From the NCBI RefSeq assembly GCF_044068515.1, contig NZ_JBIPKI010000010.1, positions 1 through 56,014 on the forward strand: DNA of 56,014 nucleotides, given 5' to 3'. This stretch comes from Desulfurivibrio sp044068515. Its GTDB lineage: Bacteria; Desulfobacterota; Desulfobulbia; Desulfobulbales; Desulfurivibrionaceae. Every line of letters starts with the position of its first letter. Positions within the stretch are counted from its first letter, which is position 1. The notes beneath the pieces are model-generated. The model made no database searches. It saw only the letters and a program-made list of their open reading frames with translations, and was not told the origin of the DNA. This document shows, one piece after another, positions 39,229-47,902 of the stretch. The translations under genes and the position numbers were made by a program.

Positions 39229-41196
39229 ATGACCGCGACAAAGAACAAATTTATTATTCTGGGGATATTTTTTCTGCTGGTTTCCCTGCTGGTGACGATG
39301 AACGTGATTTTTCACGAGTCACTACGGCTGGAACTGGCGGCGCTGTACAACAATCAGCAAGTGCTGGTCGCCAAAGGAATTGCCAACAGCCTGGAAGTGG
39401 TGATCGAGCGGGAGATCTCCAAGCTAAGGGTTATCGGCAATTTTCTCACCGTGGACGATCACCTGGAAGATCCGGTGGTGAAGAGCCTGGTGGATAATTA
39501 CTTCCAGGTTGCTGAAACCATCAAAGGTTTTACCACCATTTACAACGCCAACGACCAGGTGGTCTATTCGACCCCCGGAGCGCTCGGGCGCACGCGCTCC
39601 CCGCCCGCCATCCCTCCCGGGAACAACACCGATTTTTTCATTACCCACAGCATGGAGCGGCTCTTTATTTATCTGCCCTTGCGCCGGGGGATCAGGCACA
39701 AGGGCTGGCTCCTGTCCGAACTACCGATCAGCGATCTGGCCACCCGCTTTCTGACGCCGTTCAAGTCCATGGAAAAGGGCTACGCCTGGCTCATGGATGG
39801 CGAGGGCAACCTGCTTTACCATCCCACCGAACCGCATATGATCGCCAACAACCTCTACCGGGCCGGGGTAGAGTGCTTTCAATGCCACAACTCCTTTGAA
39901 ATAGAGCATAAGGTGCTCGACAACCCGGAGCTCGAATCCGGCCGCTATCTCGCCCCGACCAAGGAGGACAAGGTTCTGGCCTTTTCCCGGTTGAAAATGG
40001 GCGACAACACCTGGATCATCTCCGTCAGTTCCCCCTACACCGAAGTGATTTCGGTGACCGAAAGAAGCATGCGGATCTATTCCTGGCTGGTGGCGGCGAT
40101 ATTTTTCACCGTTTTGCTTGGCGCCTCGGCCCTGGTGCTGATGCAGAAAAAACGGACGACCGCCGCCCAGCAGGCAAGCACCGCCATCCGCCTGGAAAAA
40201 CAGAAACTGGACACCATTGTCAGCGCCATCGGCTGCGGTCTGCTCCTGCAGGACCGGGGGCATAAAATCATCTGGATCAACCATACCCTGCGGCAATGGA
40301 CCGGTGACGTGGTTGGCCAGGATTGTCAGGCGATTTTTAGCGATTATTGCCCGCCGGCGGCCGCCGGACAGGTGTCCCATCAAATCATCAAGGGGCTTTT
40401 CGGCCGTAAAAACAATATTTTTCAAATCACCTCCGCCCCGGTCAGGGACCAGGAGGGAGAAATAAGCGGCGAACTCAAACTCATCCAGGATATCACCGAA
40501 CTCAAGCGGCTCGAGGAAAAGCTGGTACACTCGGAAAAACTTTCCGCCCTCGGCCGGGTGGCGGCCGGGGTCGCGCATGAGATTATCAATCCCTTGACAT
40601 CGATTTCTTCTCTCGCCCAGATCGTCCAGCAGAAATCGCAGGAGGAGGCGACCAGAGGCCGCCTGGCAACCATCCTGGAGCATATCGGCAGAATTTCCAA
40701 GATCGTGGGCCAGATGTCCCAATTTTCCAAGCTTCCCAACCTGCGCATCAGCCGGCACGACCTCAGGCCGATCGTTGAGGCCGCCGTGGAAATCACCCGC
40801 TTTGACCGGAAAATGGCCGGCATCACGATCCATAACGAGGTCGCGGACGATCTGCCGCCGGTGGAGATCGACCCGGATTACCTGCTCCAGGTTTTCATCA
40901 ACCTGCTCCTGAACGCCGCCGACGCCTGCGGCGAGCAAGGCACCATTACGCTCCGGAGCAGATCCGAGAACAACCTGGTCTTGGTTGAGGTCGGCGATAC
41001 CGGCTGCGGTATCGACGAAAATGATCTGGCCCGGGTTTTTGACCCCTTTTTCACCACCAAGGAAAAGGGGACCGGACTTGGTTTGCCGATCAGCTACGAA
41101 ATTCTAAAGAAACTGGGGGGCGATCTCCGGCTGAGCAGCCACCCAAACACGGGCAGTGTCTTTACCGTTATTCTACCTGGGGGGGGAACGCAGTGA
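39229..41196 (+). CDS. Sensor histidine kinase 2 with CXXCH heme site in the extracytoplasmic domain
   Basis: 655 residues: TM1 (about 8-27), a large Cache-like periplasmic domain containing one heme motif GVECFQCHNSFE (CFQCH at 216-220), TM2 (about 285-307), PAS (about 325-430), HisKA with VAAGVAHEIINPLTSIS, then HATPase with NAADACGEQGTI, VGDTGCGIDEND and GTGLGLPI. A c-type heme late in the sensor domain suggests redox or ligand sensing. The domain around the heme differs from that of the kinase at 20931. Start ATG 39229 has AAGAGGG upstream. The regulator gene overlaps its last base. Confidence 0.93.
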   Translation: MTATKNKFIILGIFFLLVSLLVTMNVIFHESLRLELAALYNNQQVLVAKGIANSLEVVIEREISKLRVIGNFLTVDDHLEDPVVKSLVDNYFQVAETIKGFTTIYNANDQVVYSTPGALGRTRSPPAIPPGNNTDFFITHSMERLFIYLPLRRGIRHKGWLLSELPISDLATRFLTPFKSMEKGYAWLMDGEGNLLYHPTEPHMIANNLYRAGVECFQCHNSFEIEHKVLDNPELESGRYLAPTKEDKVLAFSRLKMGDNTWIISVSSPYTEVISVTERSMRIYSWLVAAIFFTVLLGASALVLMQKKRTTAAQQASTAIRLEKQKLDTIVSAIGCGLLLQDRGHKIIWINHTLRQWTGDVVGQDCQAIFSDYCPPAAAGQVSHQIIKGLFGRKNNIFQITSAPVRDQEGEISGELKLIQDITELKRLEEKLVHSEKLSALGRVAAGVAHEIINPLTSISSLAQIVQQKSQEEATRGRLATILEHIGRISKIVGQMSQFSKLPNLRISRHDLRPIVEAAVEITRFDRKMAGITIHNEVADDLPPVEIDPDYLLQVFINLLLNAADACGEQGTITLRSRSENNLVLVEVGDTGCGIDENDLARVFDPFFTTKEKGTGLGLPISYEILKKLGGDLRLSSHPNTGSVFTVILPGGGTQ

Positions 41197-42575
41197 TGGC
41201 GAAAATTCTAGTGGTCGACGATGAAAGAGACATCAGGGAATCGCTGGAGCTGGTACTTGGCGATGAGGGCTATGCCGTTGACGGCGCCGCCGACGGGCTG
41301 GAAGCAATCGCCAGGCTGAAGGCCGGCACCTATGACCTGGTGATTACCGATTTGAAGATGAGCGGGGCGGATGGCTACGAAGTCCTGCGCCAGTCGAGAA
41401 AACTTGCCCCCACCACCCCGGTGGTGATGATCACGGCCTTTGGCTCCATCGATTCCGCCGTCGAAGCCATGAAACTGGGGGCGGAGGATTATATCGTCAA
41501 ACCGTTTCAACATGGCGAAATCAGCATCACCATCGGCCGGCTCTTGGAGCGGCGCCAGCTCGCGCTCGATGGTCCCCGCTGCGGGAGGCGGCTGAACCGG
41601 CGCTTCGATCGGACTAAAATAGTAGGCACTTCTCCAGCTATCGCCGGGATTCTGGCCGCCGTCGAAAAGGTGGCGCCGACCAGGGCCAATATCCTTATCA
41701 CCGGGGAGAGCGGGACCGGCAAGGGCCTCATCGCCGAGGCCATCCACCGCAACAGCCCCCGCAAAGACCGCCCCTTTCTCTCCATCAACTGCGCCGCGAT
41801 CCCGGAGCCCCTGCTTGAATCGGAGCTTATGGGCTATAAAAGAGGGGCCTTCACCGGCGCCAACACCGACAAGCCCGGTCTGATGACCCTGGCCGACGGC
41901 GGCACCCTGTTTCTGGATGAAATAGGGGATATGCCGGCGATGCTGCAATCCAAAAGCCTCAAAGTGCTGGAGTCCGGCGAGGTTCTGGCTCTGGGCGACA
42001 CCAAATCGGCCAGGGTTGATGTCCGCCTCATTTCTGCGACCAACAAGAATCTCCAAAACTGCATCGAGGAAAAGGCCTTTCGGGAGGATCTCTATTACCG
42101 GCTGAACGTCATCGAAATCCATATCCCACCCCTACGGGAACGGCGGGAGGATATTCCGCAACTGGCCCGGCATTTTCTGGGCGAGCTGGCCGCGGCGGCA
42201 GGCAGTTCGGTGCGCGGCTTCGCTCCGGGCGCCCTCGAGGCCTTGAGCGGGTATATCTGGCCGGGAAACGTCCGCGAACTGCGGAATGTTATCGAGCGGG
42301 CGCTGGTTTTCGCCGGAGGTGATACCATCTCCCGTAATGATTTGCCGCCCCAACTGATCGCGGCGGCAAGCGGGAATCAGCCAGCGACCGGGAGCCCGCC
42401 GCCGCAAGCCCTGCGGGAAATGGTGACCGAATACGAAAAAGGGGTTATTGCCCGGATGTTGAACCAAACCAACGGCAACAAGGAAATAGTCGCCAGAAAT
42501 CTGGGTCTGGATCTCACCACTCTCTATCGCAAACTGCACAAGTTTGAACTGGCACCAAACTGGGCAAGAAAATGA
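41196..42575 (+). CDS. NtrC-family sigma-54-dependent response regulator 2
   Basis: 459 residues: receiver (VDDERD, Asp in LVITDLKM, Lys in IVKPF), AAA+ domain with Walker A GESGTGKG, an intact GAFTGA loop (GYKRGAFTGAN), Walker B LFLDEIGD and WPGNVRELRN, then a Fis-type HTH (GNKEIVARNLGLDLTTLYRK). It is well equipped to activate sigma-54 promoters, and is the best local candidate for the promoter at 26694 because its partner kinase carries heme and its neighbours are cytochromes (inference). ATG 41196 shares a base with the kinase stop. Confidence 0.95.
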   Translation: MAKILVVDDERDIRESLELVLGDEGYAVDGAADGLEAIARLKAGTYDLVITDLKMSGADGYEVLRQSRKLAPTTPVVMITAFGSIDSAVEAMKLGAEDYIVKPFQHGEISITIGRLLERRQLALDGPRCGRRLNRRFDRTKIVGTSPAIAGILAAVEKVAPTRANILITGESGTGKGLIAEAIHRNSPRKDRPFLSINCAAIPEPLLESELMGYKRGAFTGANTDKPGLMTLADGGTLFLDEIGDMPAMLQSKSLKVLESGEVLALGDTKSARVDVRLISATNKNLQNCIEEKAFREDLYYRLNVIEIHIPPLRERREDIPQLARHFLGELAAAAGSSVRGFAPGALEALSGYIWPGNVRELRNVIERALVFAGGDTISRNDLPPQLIAAASGNQPATGSPPPQALREMVTEYEKGVIARMLNQTNGNKEIVARNLGLDLTTLYRKLHKFELAPNWARK

Positions 42576-42673
42576 AGGAGCCCGGCGGGGGGCGGGGGAA
42601 ATTTAGACCTTTTCTTCCTGGCAGCATGGGCCGCCCAGAAAAACCATGACTTGACCATTTATAGCTTATATAA

Positions 42674-42701
42674 TTGTCATTACACGGGAGTTTAGTAGAA
42701 T
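42674..42701 (+). promoter_or_regulatory. Sigma-70 promoter for the heptaheme cytochrome gene
   Basis: TTGTCA (42674-42679) and TAGAAT (42696-42701) with a 16-base spacer, in an AT-rich island after the regulator gene. A second TATAAT (42669-42674) overlaps but has no well-spaced -35. Transcription would start near 42708, about 80 bases before the gene. Confidence 0.5.
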
Positions 42702-42788
42702 GACTCCGAGGCCTTTGCTCCCGGCAACCACTGCATCCGTTACCACCTCGTGTTAGAGAGAGAATATCCACATGAATCTGGCCAAACC

Positions 42789-43568
42789 ATGAAATGGCTG
42801 CAAATGCTTCTTGTCGGCTTGGTTCTGGGCGTACCAACCATCGTCTTGGGCATCTCCGATGGGTTGCCGCACCGGTTCACTCTCGAAGAATGCCTGCTCT
42901 GTCATACCGATGGCGAAGGGGGAAAGGAAAGTCTGCGCTGGGATATCACCGCTGCCTGTACAACCTGTCATCCTCCGGCGCGAAAGAGAAGTTACCAATC
43001 CCACCCGACGGACATTTTCCCGCGCATAACCCTGCCCCGCGAAATCCCACTGGAGGATGGCTTCTTCACCTGCATCAGTTGCCACGATGTCCATGCCGAA
43101 AGGGACAGCCCGGATGGGCCCGGCCACTTCCTGCGGCGCATTGTTGAAGGCAAGCATTTCTGCTTGAGTTGCCACGAATTAGACGATGAGGACCATATCT
43201 TCCTGGGGGCCACCCATGGCGGCCAATTTCAGGTCAATAAGGCCGATACCAGAATCGATCCCATCACCCTGCTCTGCCTCGAATGCCATGATGACCGAAT
43301 CGCTGCCCTGGACGTAAAAGTCGCCGCGAAAACCTGGAACAACTTTTCCTGCCGGCTCAATAACCATCCCATCGGGATTTCCTACCGGGAAACATTCAAC
43401 AAAAGACCACGCAACTTTATTCCCCCGGAAGCCCTTGGAGATAAAATCGAACTATTTGCCGACCGGATCGGCTGTGGTACCTGCCATAACCGCTTCTCGG
43501 GCGAACCCTTCATGCTGTCCAGGAACAACTTGCGCAGCGCCCTCTGTCTTTCCTGCCATGTCAAGTAA
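42789..43568 (+). CDS. Secreted heptaheme cytochrome c
   Basis: 259 residues: signal peptide (MKWLQMLLVGLVLGVPTIVLG) and seven CXXCH sites (CLLCH, CTTCH, CISCH, CLSCH, CLECH, CGTCH, CLSCH). HDVH after the third site and NHPIGISY between the fifth and sixth supply distal His. The protein ends just after the last heme (CLSCHVK), like the tetraheme proteins at 26959 and 27961, whose HPISV block it also echoes. ATG 42789 lies inside a six-codon upstream frame (from ATG 42771) whose stop overlaps it, hinting at translational coupling because no strong ribosome site is seen. It may be a target of the adjacent two-component system. Confidence 0.88.
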   Translation: MKWLQMLLVGLVLGVPTIVLGISDGLPHRFTLEECLLCHTDGEGGKESLRWDITAACTTCHPPARKRSYQSHPTDIFPRITLPREIPLEDGFFTCISCHDVHAERDSPDGPGHFLRRIVEGKHFCLSCHELDDEDHIFLGATHGGQFQVNKADTRIDPITLLCLECHDDRIAALDVKVAAKTWNNFSCRLNNHPIGISYRETFNKRPRNFIPPEALGDKIELFADRIGCGTCHNRFSGEPFMLSRNNLRSALCLSCHVK

Positions 43569-43659
43569 GGAGCCTGATTCAGTGGACTGGGTGGTTCCGG
43601 CATTAGCCTGATGTTAGCGGGACCGGGTGCAGAAAAAAGACGCTCGGCCAGGCAGCCGG

Positions 43660-44835
43660 CTATTCTTTGTTGGCCCGGCCGGTTAAATCGCGCACCAGGG
43701 CGGCGGCCTTTTCCACGGGACCGAGAAAGTCCACCCCGACATCAAAGATTTGCTGGTCGCGCTTTTCCGTTCTCACCACCTGGCCTTGGATGGTCAACTT
43801 GGTTTCGCCCAGGGAAACTTCCAACTCCAGGCGCGAGCCGGCGGTTAAGGGAAAGTTGCTCTCGAGCAGGATCCCGGTTTCGCTGAGGTTTTTGGCCTGC
43901 AAGGGGGCCAGGCGGGCAGGTTTCTGGTCGATCCGGGTAATGACCAGGGGGGCGACGATTTCCACCCGCTGAGCCCGGCGTTTTTCGGGACAATAAAGCT
44001 GGACGTTGTTGCCGCCGCGGCGTTTGGCCCGGTAAAGGGCGTTATCGGCGCAGGCAAAAAGGTCTTCTCCCCTGGTGCCGTCATCGGGGTAGCTGGCAAT
44101 GCCGGCGCTGACCGTCAGGCTTACTGTCCGACCCTCAAGGGTTACCACTTCCTCGCTTACCGCCTCACGTATCCTTTCCGCTACCACCCGGGCTTCCTTT
44201 TTGCTGGTATCGGGCAGGAGCATGACGAATTCATCGCCGCCGTAGCGGGCGGCGATATCCACCAGGCGCTTCCTCTGGCCAAAAATCTTACCGATCTGTT
44301 GCAGCATTTTGTCGCCGGCCAGGTGACCATGGCGGTCATTGAGGTCCTTAAAGGAATCAAGGTCGAGAAAGATGACCGAAAGCTGGCACAGAGATCGTTC
44401 GGCCCGGCCGATCTCCCGGTGCAGGGCGCTCTCCAGAGCCTGCCGGTTGAGCAGACCGGTGAGAAAATCATACTGGCTCTCGCTTTTCAGGGCCTCGAAC
44501 TCCATGATATCGACAAATTTAGGAAAGAATATTCCCTGGCCCTGCAGGGTAAAATAATCGCAAGCCGCCACCGCCAAGTCCACCGGCCGACCCAGTGCGG
44601 CGGACATTTTGCCCCGGTGGGCCACAATTTCCCGCCAACACGAGGCGGCTTCCTCCGGGCTGAATTCACGATGGGAAATCAGTTCCAGGATGGCCTTGCA
44701 GGTGGCCGGCCCTTCCCGTTGGACCAGAAAGTCGAGCCGCTCCACCACGTCCGGCTGCAGGCAGGCCAGGACCGCGTTTTTTAGAATTTTATCCAGGGCA
44801 GTCTGGGGGGAATTGCCAGCTAGCTCCATTTCCAT
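43660..44835 (-). CDS. Diguanylate cyclase with C-terminal PilZ domain
   Basis: 391 residues: an uncharacterised N-terminal helical region (about 1-120), a GGDEF domain with intact YGGDEF active site and the FLDLDSFKDLNDRHGH signature, then a PilZ domain beginning RRAQRVEI with AKNLSETGILLES. The enzyme should make cyclic di-GMP from GTP. The PilZ part, which keeps an R-x3-R-like start and N-x-S-x2-G, could bind the product for feedback or output. ATG 44835 has GGAGG at seven bases. A link to surface attachment or cytochrome expression is possible but not shown. Confidence 0.92.
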   Translation of the reverse strand: MEMELAGNSPQTALDKILKNAVLACLQPDVVERLDFLVQREGPATCKAILELISHREFSPEEAASCWREIVAHRGKMSAALGRPVDLAVAACDYFTLQGQGIFFPKFVDIMEFEALKSESQYDFLTGLLNRQALESALHREIGRAERSLCQLSVIFLDLDSFKDLNDRHGHLAGDKMLQQIGKIFGQRKRLVDIAARYGGDEFVMLLPDTSKKEARVVAERIREAVSEEVVTLEGRTVSLTVSAGIASYPDDGTRGEDLFACADNALYRAKRRGGNNVQLYCPEKRRAQRVEIVAPLVITRIDQKPARLAPLQAKNLSETGILLESNFPLTAGSRLELEVSLGETKLTIQGQVVRTEKRDQQIFDVGVDFLGPVEKAAALVRDLTGRANKE

Positions 44836-44870
44836 GCCCCGCCTCCGTGGTTATCCGAGCTTATCCCGGC

Positions 44871-44975
44871 TTAAAATTCTGGCCACCATTTATCAGCCAT
44901 GATAATGCCATCCGACAGCAAATCCGCAACATCTTTCCGCTGTTTTGGGTCTTTTCTTTTTAATTTTTCGCCCAT
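44871..44975 (-). CDS. Possible 34-residue peptide upstream of the GGDEF-PilZ gene
   Basis: An AT-rich frame coding MGEKLKRKDPKQRKDV then ADLLSDGIIMADKWWPEF, 35 bases ahead of the cyclase start. Base composition differs from the surrounding GC-rich genes and no clear ribosome site is present. The sequence looks protein-like (basic start, amphipathic helix) but homology is unknown. The rest of the 44836-45141 gap shows nothing else definite. Confidence 0.3.
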   Translation of the reverse strand: MGEKLKRKDPKQRKDVADLLSDGIIMADKWWPEF

Positions 44976-45141
44976 AATTAATATCCGGCGCCGAAGCTGG
45001 CCGGATCTCCCGGCCAAGCTCGCCCCATGGCATACCGGACTGGCTGGCCTGGTCCCCCCGATTGTTTGCTTGACATTTACCACCCCGATGGGCAAAGCTG
45101 GGCCCTGTTTTATCAACCCAAACCATTGAGAGAAAATCGAG

Positions 45142-45939
45142 ATGTTATCCGTCATTCTGCTTTATCTCGGCCTGGGCGCGGTGGCCGGGGTGCTGGCCGG
45201 CCTGCTGGGGATCGGCGGCGGCCTGGTCATTGTCCCGATGCTGGTTTTCGCCCTGGCCTGGCAGGGGGTGGCGGCCGAGCACCTGATGCATCTGGCCCTG
45301 GGCACTTCCCTGGCCACCATTATCTTTACCGCCGTTTCCAGCTTCATGGCCCATCACCGCCGGGGAGCGGTGCGCTGGGAGGTGGTGCGGCGGATCGTGC
45401 CCGGCATCCTGGTCGGCACCCTGGGCGGAACCTTCGTCGCCGCCGCCCTTTCCACCAACTTTCTCAAGGGCTTCTTCGTCCTGTTCCTCTATTTCGTCGC
45501 CTTCCAGATGCTGACCGGCCGCAAGCCCAACCCCAGCCGCGAGTTGCCCGGCCCGGCGGGAATGTTCGGGGCCGGGGGCACCATCGGAATCTTTTCCAGC
45601 CTGGTGGGCATCGGCGGCGGCACCCTGTCGGTCCCCTTCATGGTCTGGTGCAATATCGGGCTGCATCAGGCCATCGGCACCTCGGCGGCCATCGGCTTTC
45701 CCATCGCGGTGGCCGGCACCATCGGCTATGTGGTCAACGGGCTGGGGGCTTCGGATCTGCCGGCCTATTCCCTGGGCTTCATCTACCTGCCGGCCCTGCT
45801 CGCCATCGTCGCCGCCAGTGTCTTCACCGCCCCCCTGGGGGTGCGTCTGGCCCACAGCCTGCCGGTGGACCGGCTAAAGAAAATCTTCGCTCTGCTGCTG
45901 ATCGCCGTCGGCACCCGGATGCTCTGGGACCTGTTTTAA
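45142..45939 (+). CDS. TauE/SafE-family membrane permease
   Basis: 265 residues with about eight TM segments and the paired family motif: LAGLLGIGGGLVIVPMLV in the first half and SSLVGIGGGTLSVPFMVW in the second. Family members export sulfite, sulfoacetate or related sulfur anions, or take up other organic anions; the substrate cannot be told here. The ATG 45142 has only GAGAGA upstream. It ends just before the convergent folate gene. Confidence 0.9.
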   Translation: MLSVILLYLGLGAVAGVLAGLLGIGGGLVIVPMLVFALAWQGVAAEHLMHLALGTSLATIIFTAVSSFMAHHRRGAVRWEVVRRIVPGILVGTLGGTFVAAALSTNFLKGFFVLFLYFVAFQMLTGRKPNPSRELPGPAGMFGAGGTIGIFSSLVGIGGGTLSVPFMVWCNIGLHQAIGTSAAIGFPIAVAGTIGYVVNGLGASDLPAYSLGFIYLPALLAIVAASVFTAPLGVRLAHSLPVDRLKKIFALLLIAVGTRMLWDLF

Positions 45940-45946
45940 ACAACAA

Positions 45947-46555
45947 TCAGCGGCAGCTGATCACCCCGCTTTCGCTGACCAGGTAGTGGAGGCGCTGATC
46001 GTGGGGGAGCAGGGGCAAGGGCTCCACCACCTGGAGATCGAAGGCCAGGCCGACACGCAAGGCCCGGGGGGCCGCGGCGGCCAGAAAGCGGTCGTAGTAG
46101 CCGCCGCCGTAACCCAGCCGCCCGCCCCGGCGGTCAAAGGCGCTGCCCGGGACCAGGACGAGATCGAGTTCGCCGGGGTCGAGAAGATCGGCCCGGGCCG
46201 GGTCCGGTTCGGGAATGCCGCAGTAGCCCGGGCGCAACTGGCGGGCCGGATCGCTGAGCAGAAAAATCTCCAGGCGTTGGGCCGCCACCAGGGTCAACGG
46301 CACCGCCAGCCGGCAACCCGCCGGCAAGTAGGCCAGCAAGCCGGGCAAGGTTTCCACCTCGCTGCGAAAGTGAAGATAGGTCATGATGGTGGCGGCGCGC
46401 CGGACAGGCTCAAGACCGGCCAGGGCCGCGTGGATAAGGGCGCTTTTGCTCCGGCGCTCGGCGGGGGTAAGGGCATCGCGGGCCGCCAGCACCCGGCGCC
46501 GGATCTGGGCCCGCGCCGCCGTCGGGGAAAGGGGAGCATCAGGGTTTGCCGCCAT
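45947..46555 (-). CDS. fthC: 5-formyltetrahydrofolate cyclo-ligase
   Basis: 202 residues. ATP-binding and active-site signatures are present: RRRVLAARDAL near the N-terminus, and VLVPGSAFDRRGGRLGYGGG followed by YYDRFL. It converts 5-formyl-THF to 5,10-methenyl-THF. In many Proteobacteria 6S RNA is encoded just upstream of this gene; I looked in the 46556-46900 region and could not identify it with confidence. Confidence 0.93.
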   Translation of the reverse strand: MAANPDAPLSPTAARAQIRRRVLAARDALTPAERRSKSALIHAALAGLEPVRRAATIMTYLHFRSEVETLPGLLAYLPAGCRLAVPLTLVAAQRLEIFLLSDPARQLRPGYCGIPEPDPARADLLDPGELDLVLVPGSAFDRRGGRLGYGGGYYDRFLAAAAPRALRVGLAFDLQVVEPLPLLPHDQRLHYLVSESGVISCR

Positions 46556-46973
46556 CCGGCACCTCGCTGTTGTTGGGATCGGTCCGGAGGATGGAAAGGT
46601 TAGCGGTCATGACCCTGCCGTTGCCTCCTGCGTGTTTTACCTGCCGTCTCATCCAGGCAAACCTGCCCCCTCGGCGTTGTCGCTGATGCAAAAGCCGCGC
46701 CGCCGCGAAGGCCCGCTTCGCAACCAGTTGTTCAGCCGGGACCGACCAGCGGGAGTGTTGACTTTTGCCGGATTGATCAGGGTTGATAACCCGATTATAC
46801 CGGATTGCCGCCGCCTCGCCAGCAGGAAGGTTTTGGGCGGCGGACGGATAGCCTGCCGGCAGATCGCGGCCCAAGGGAGAACATTGACCCAATATGGCCG
46901 TTATACTGACAAATTTTGTCAACAATATGCCGAAACCAGGTTCATGTGGAGCAGGCTCACCCCCCAAGCTAGA
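46556..46973. other. Noncoding stretch with operator-like palindrome
   Basis: The stretch contains TGACAAATTTTGTCA (46907-46921), a perfect palindrome flanked by CAATATGGCCG and CAATATGCCG half-repeats, and a minus-strand TATAAT near 46794. TTATACCGGATTG occurs here (46795-46807) and again at 47095-47107. It probably holds the fthC promoter and perhaps a small RNA. No protein gene is supported. Confidence 0.45.
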
Positions 46974-47070
46974 TTATGCGAGCTGAATCAAGAGCCTCCC
47001 CAGGTGCTGGCAGGTGATGGTGATCTCCGGCAGGAGTCCTCAGGTGGCGGTCAGGGCGCTGCATAACCGC
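46974..47070 (-). pseudogene. C-terminal remnant of an MBL-fold hydrolase gene
   Basis: On the minus strand this piece reads ALTAT-stop-GLLPEITITCQHLGRLLI-QLA-stop. It matches the end of the intact MBL-fold protein at 50872 (ALTATGAGPLPQITIACQHL-GSALLHLR-stop), with the two stop codons in the same place. DNA similarity is obvious over about 75 bases (for example CCAGGTGCTGGCAGG). An internal TGA and a three-base deletion mark it as dead. The rest of the gene is missing, so it is a leftover of duplication or of a replaced gene. Confidence 0.65.
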
Positions 47071-47141
47071 TCGATTAGATTAGTAGATGTTAATTTATAC
47101 CGGATTGTCCCGGTACCGCCAGCTTGAAAGCGTTTACCCGC

Positions 47142-47186
47142 AAAAAAGCCCGCCGGCTCCAGGCTTTCTAGCTGGGACCGGCGGGC
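47142..47186 (-). terminator. Intrinsic terminator of the DUF4168 gene
   Basis: On the minus strand AGCCCGCCGG pairs with CCGGCGGGCT, with additional CC/GG pairs inward, and runs into TTTTTT. It lies 36 bases after the DUF4168 stop codon. Confidence 0.85.
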
Positions 47187-47221
47187 TGTACCGAAAACAA
47201 AGGATTGGGGATAATGCTTTA

Positions 47222-47632
47222 TTAGTTGTTGCGGGCTTGTTCGATCATGTCCATGACCGTAGCCTTGAGTTCCGGTGAGTTATTCATCTGGTTGGCGATG
47301 GCATTGTAGGTTTGCACGTCCAACCCCTCTTCTTCCACGGTGGCGACCATTTCCTGGTTGGCCTGCTGCTGGAGTTCAATGGCTTTTTCCTGCTCCTGGA
47401 CCCCTTCCAGGCGGGCAGCATAATTTCGCTGAATCTCCTGCAGCTGCACCGAGGCGTTGGCAAAGCTTTGCAGGGTTTCCTGCTCGAACTGCTGGGGGGC
47501 CGCGCCGCCGCCCATGCCCGGCATGGCCAGCACAAGGCCCGGGGCGGCCAGGGTCATGAGCATAAAGAGCATCGCGCCTACGAGTTTTTTCTGCAGGGTC
47601 ATAATCTTTTTCGAATTGTTCTGATGGTTCAT
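47222..47632 (-). CDS. DUF4168 family secreted protein
   Basis: 136 residues: signal peptide (to about VLA, residue 36), a short Gly/Met linker (MPGMGGGAAP), then a DUF4168 helical domain (LQSFANASVQLQEIQRNYAA, MVATVEEEGLDVQTYNAIAN, NNSPELKATVMDMI). The function is unknown; it is a periplasmic protein in many bacteria. ATG 47632 follows AAGGAGG by eight bases. It is divergent from the two-component system at 47903, with a 270-base gap holding an operator-like palindrome, so the regulator may control it. Confidence 0.85.
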   Translation of the reverse strand: MNHQNNSKKIMTLQKKLVGAMLFMLMTLAAPGLVLAMPGMGGGAAPQQFEQETLQSFANASVQLQEIQRNYAARLEGVQEQEKAIELQQQANQEMVATVEEEGLDVQTYNAIANQMNNSPELKATVMDMIEQARNN

Positions 47633-47862
47633 AAAACTGCCTCCTTGTTGTTACTAGGCCCAGTCAGAGGGCCGGCTTAAAAGGGCCCGTCGCCGCCATC
47701 CCGGCCGCAACGGGCTGATCGATAACAACGGGTAATTGCAAGCTTGATACCGGCCCGCAGGGTAAAATGGTTTTTTCTCATATTCAACTATAGGTCTCCG
47801 TTATGATTAACAAAAAAAATCAGCCGAGCCGCTGACACGGCCCGTTTGACCCGGCCGCTATA

Positions 47863-47881
47863 ATGTGCCATATTAGCACAT
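47863..47881. promoter_or_regulatory. Palindromic operator candidate upstream of kinase 3
   Basis: ATGTGC-CATATTA-GCACAT is a perfect inverted repeat overlapping a TATAAT (47859-47864), 11 bases before the ribosome site of the kinase gene. It probably binds a repressor or activator of the divergent genes. The remainder of the 47633-47902 gap shows no gene. Confidence 0.5.
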
Positions 47882-47902
47882 GGTTCATTATGGAGGACTA
47901 CG

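Noticed and set aside
42651..42674. TTGACC with TATAAT as a promoter for the heptaheme gene
   Set aside because: The spacing is only 12 bases; TTGTCA-N16-TAGAAT just downstream fits better.
46556..46900. 6S RNA upstream of fthC
   Set aside because: The position is right and a GAAGCGGGCC segment recalls E. coli 6S RNA, but the local folding is a short GCGAAG/CTTCGC hairpin. I could not build the long closed stem with a central bubble.
46539..46967. 142-codon minus-strand frame upstream of fthC
   Set aside because: No ribosome site, no recognisable motif, and it covers the palindrome and promoter-like region. More likely noncoding.
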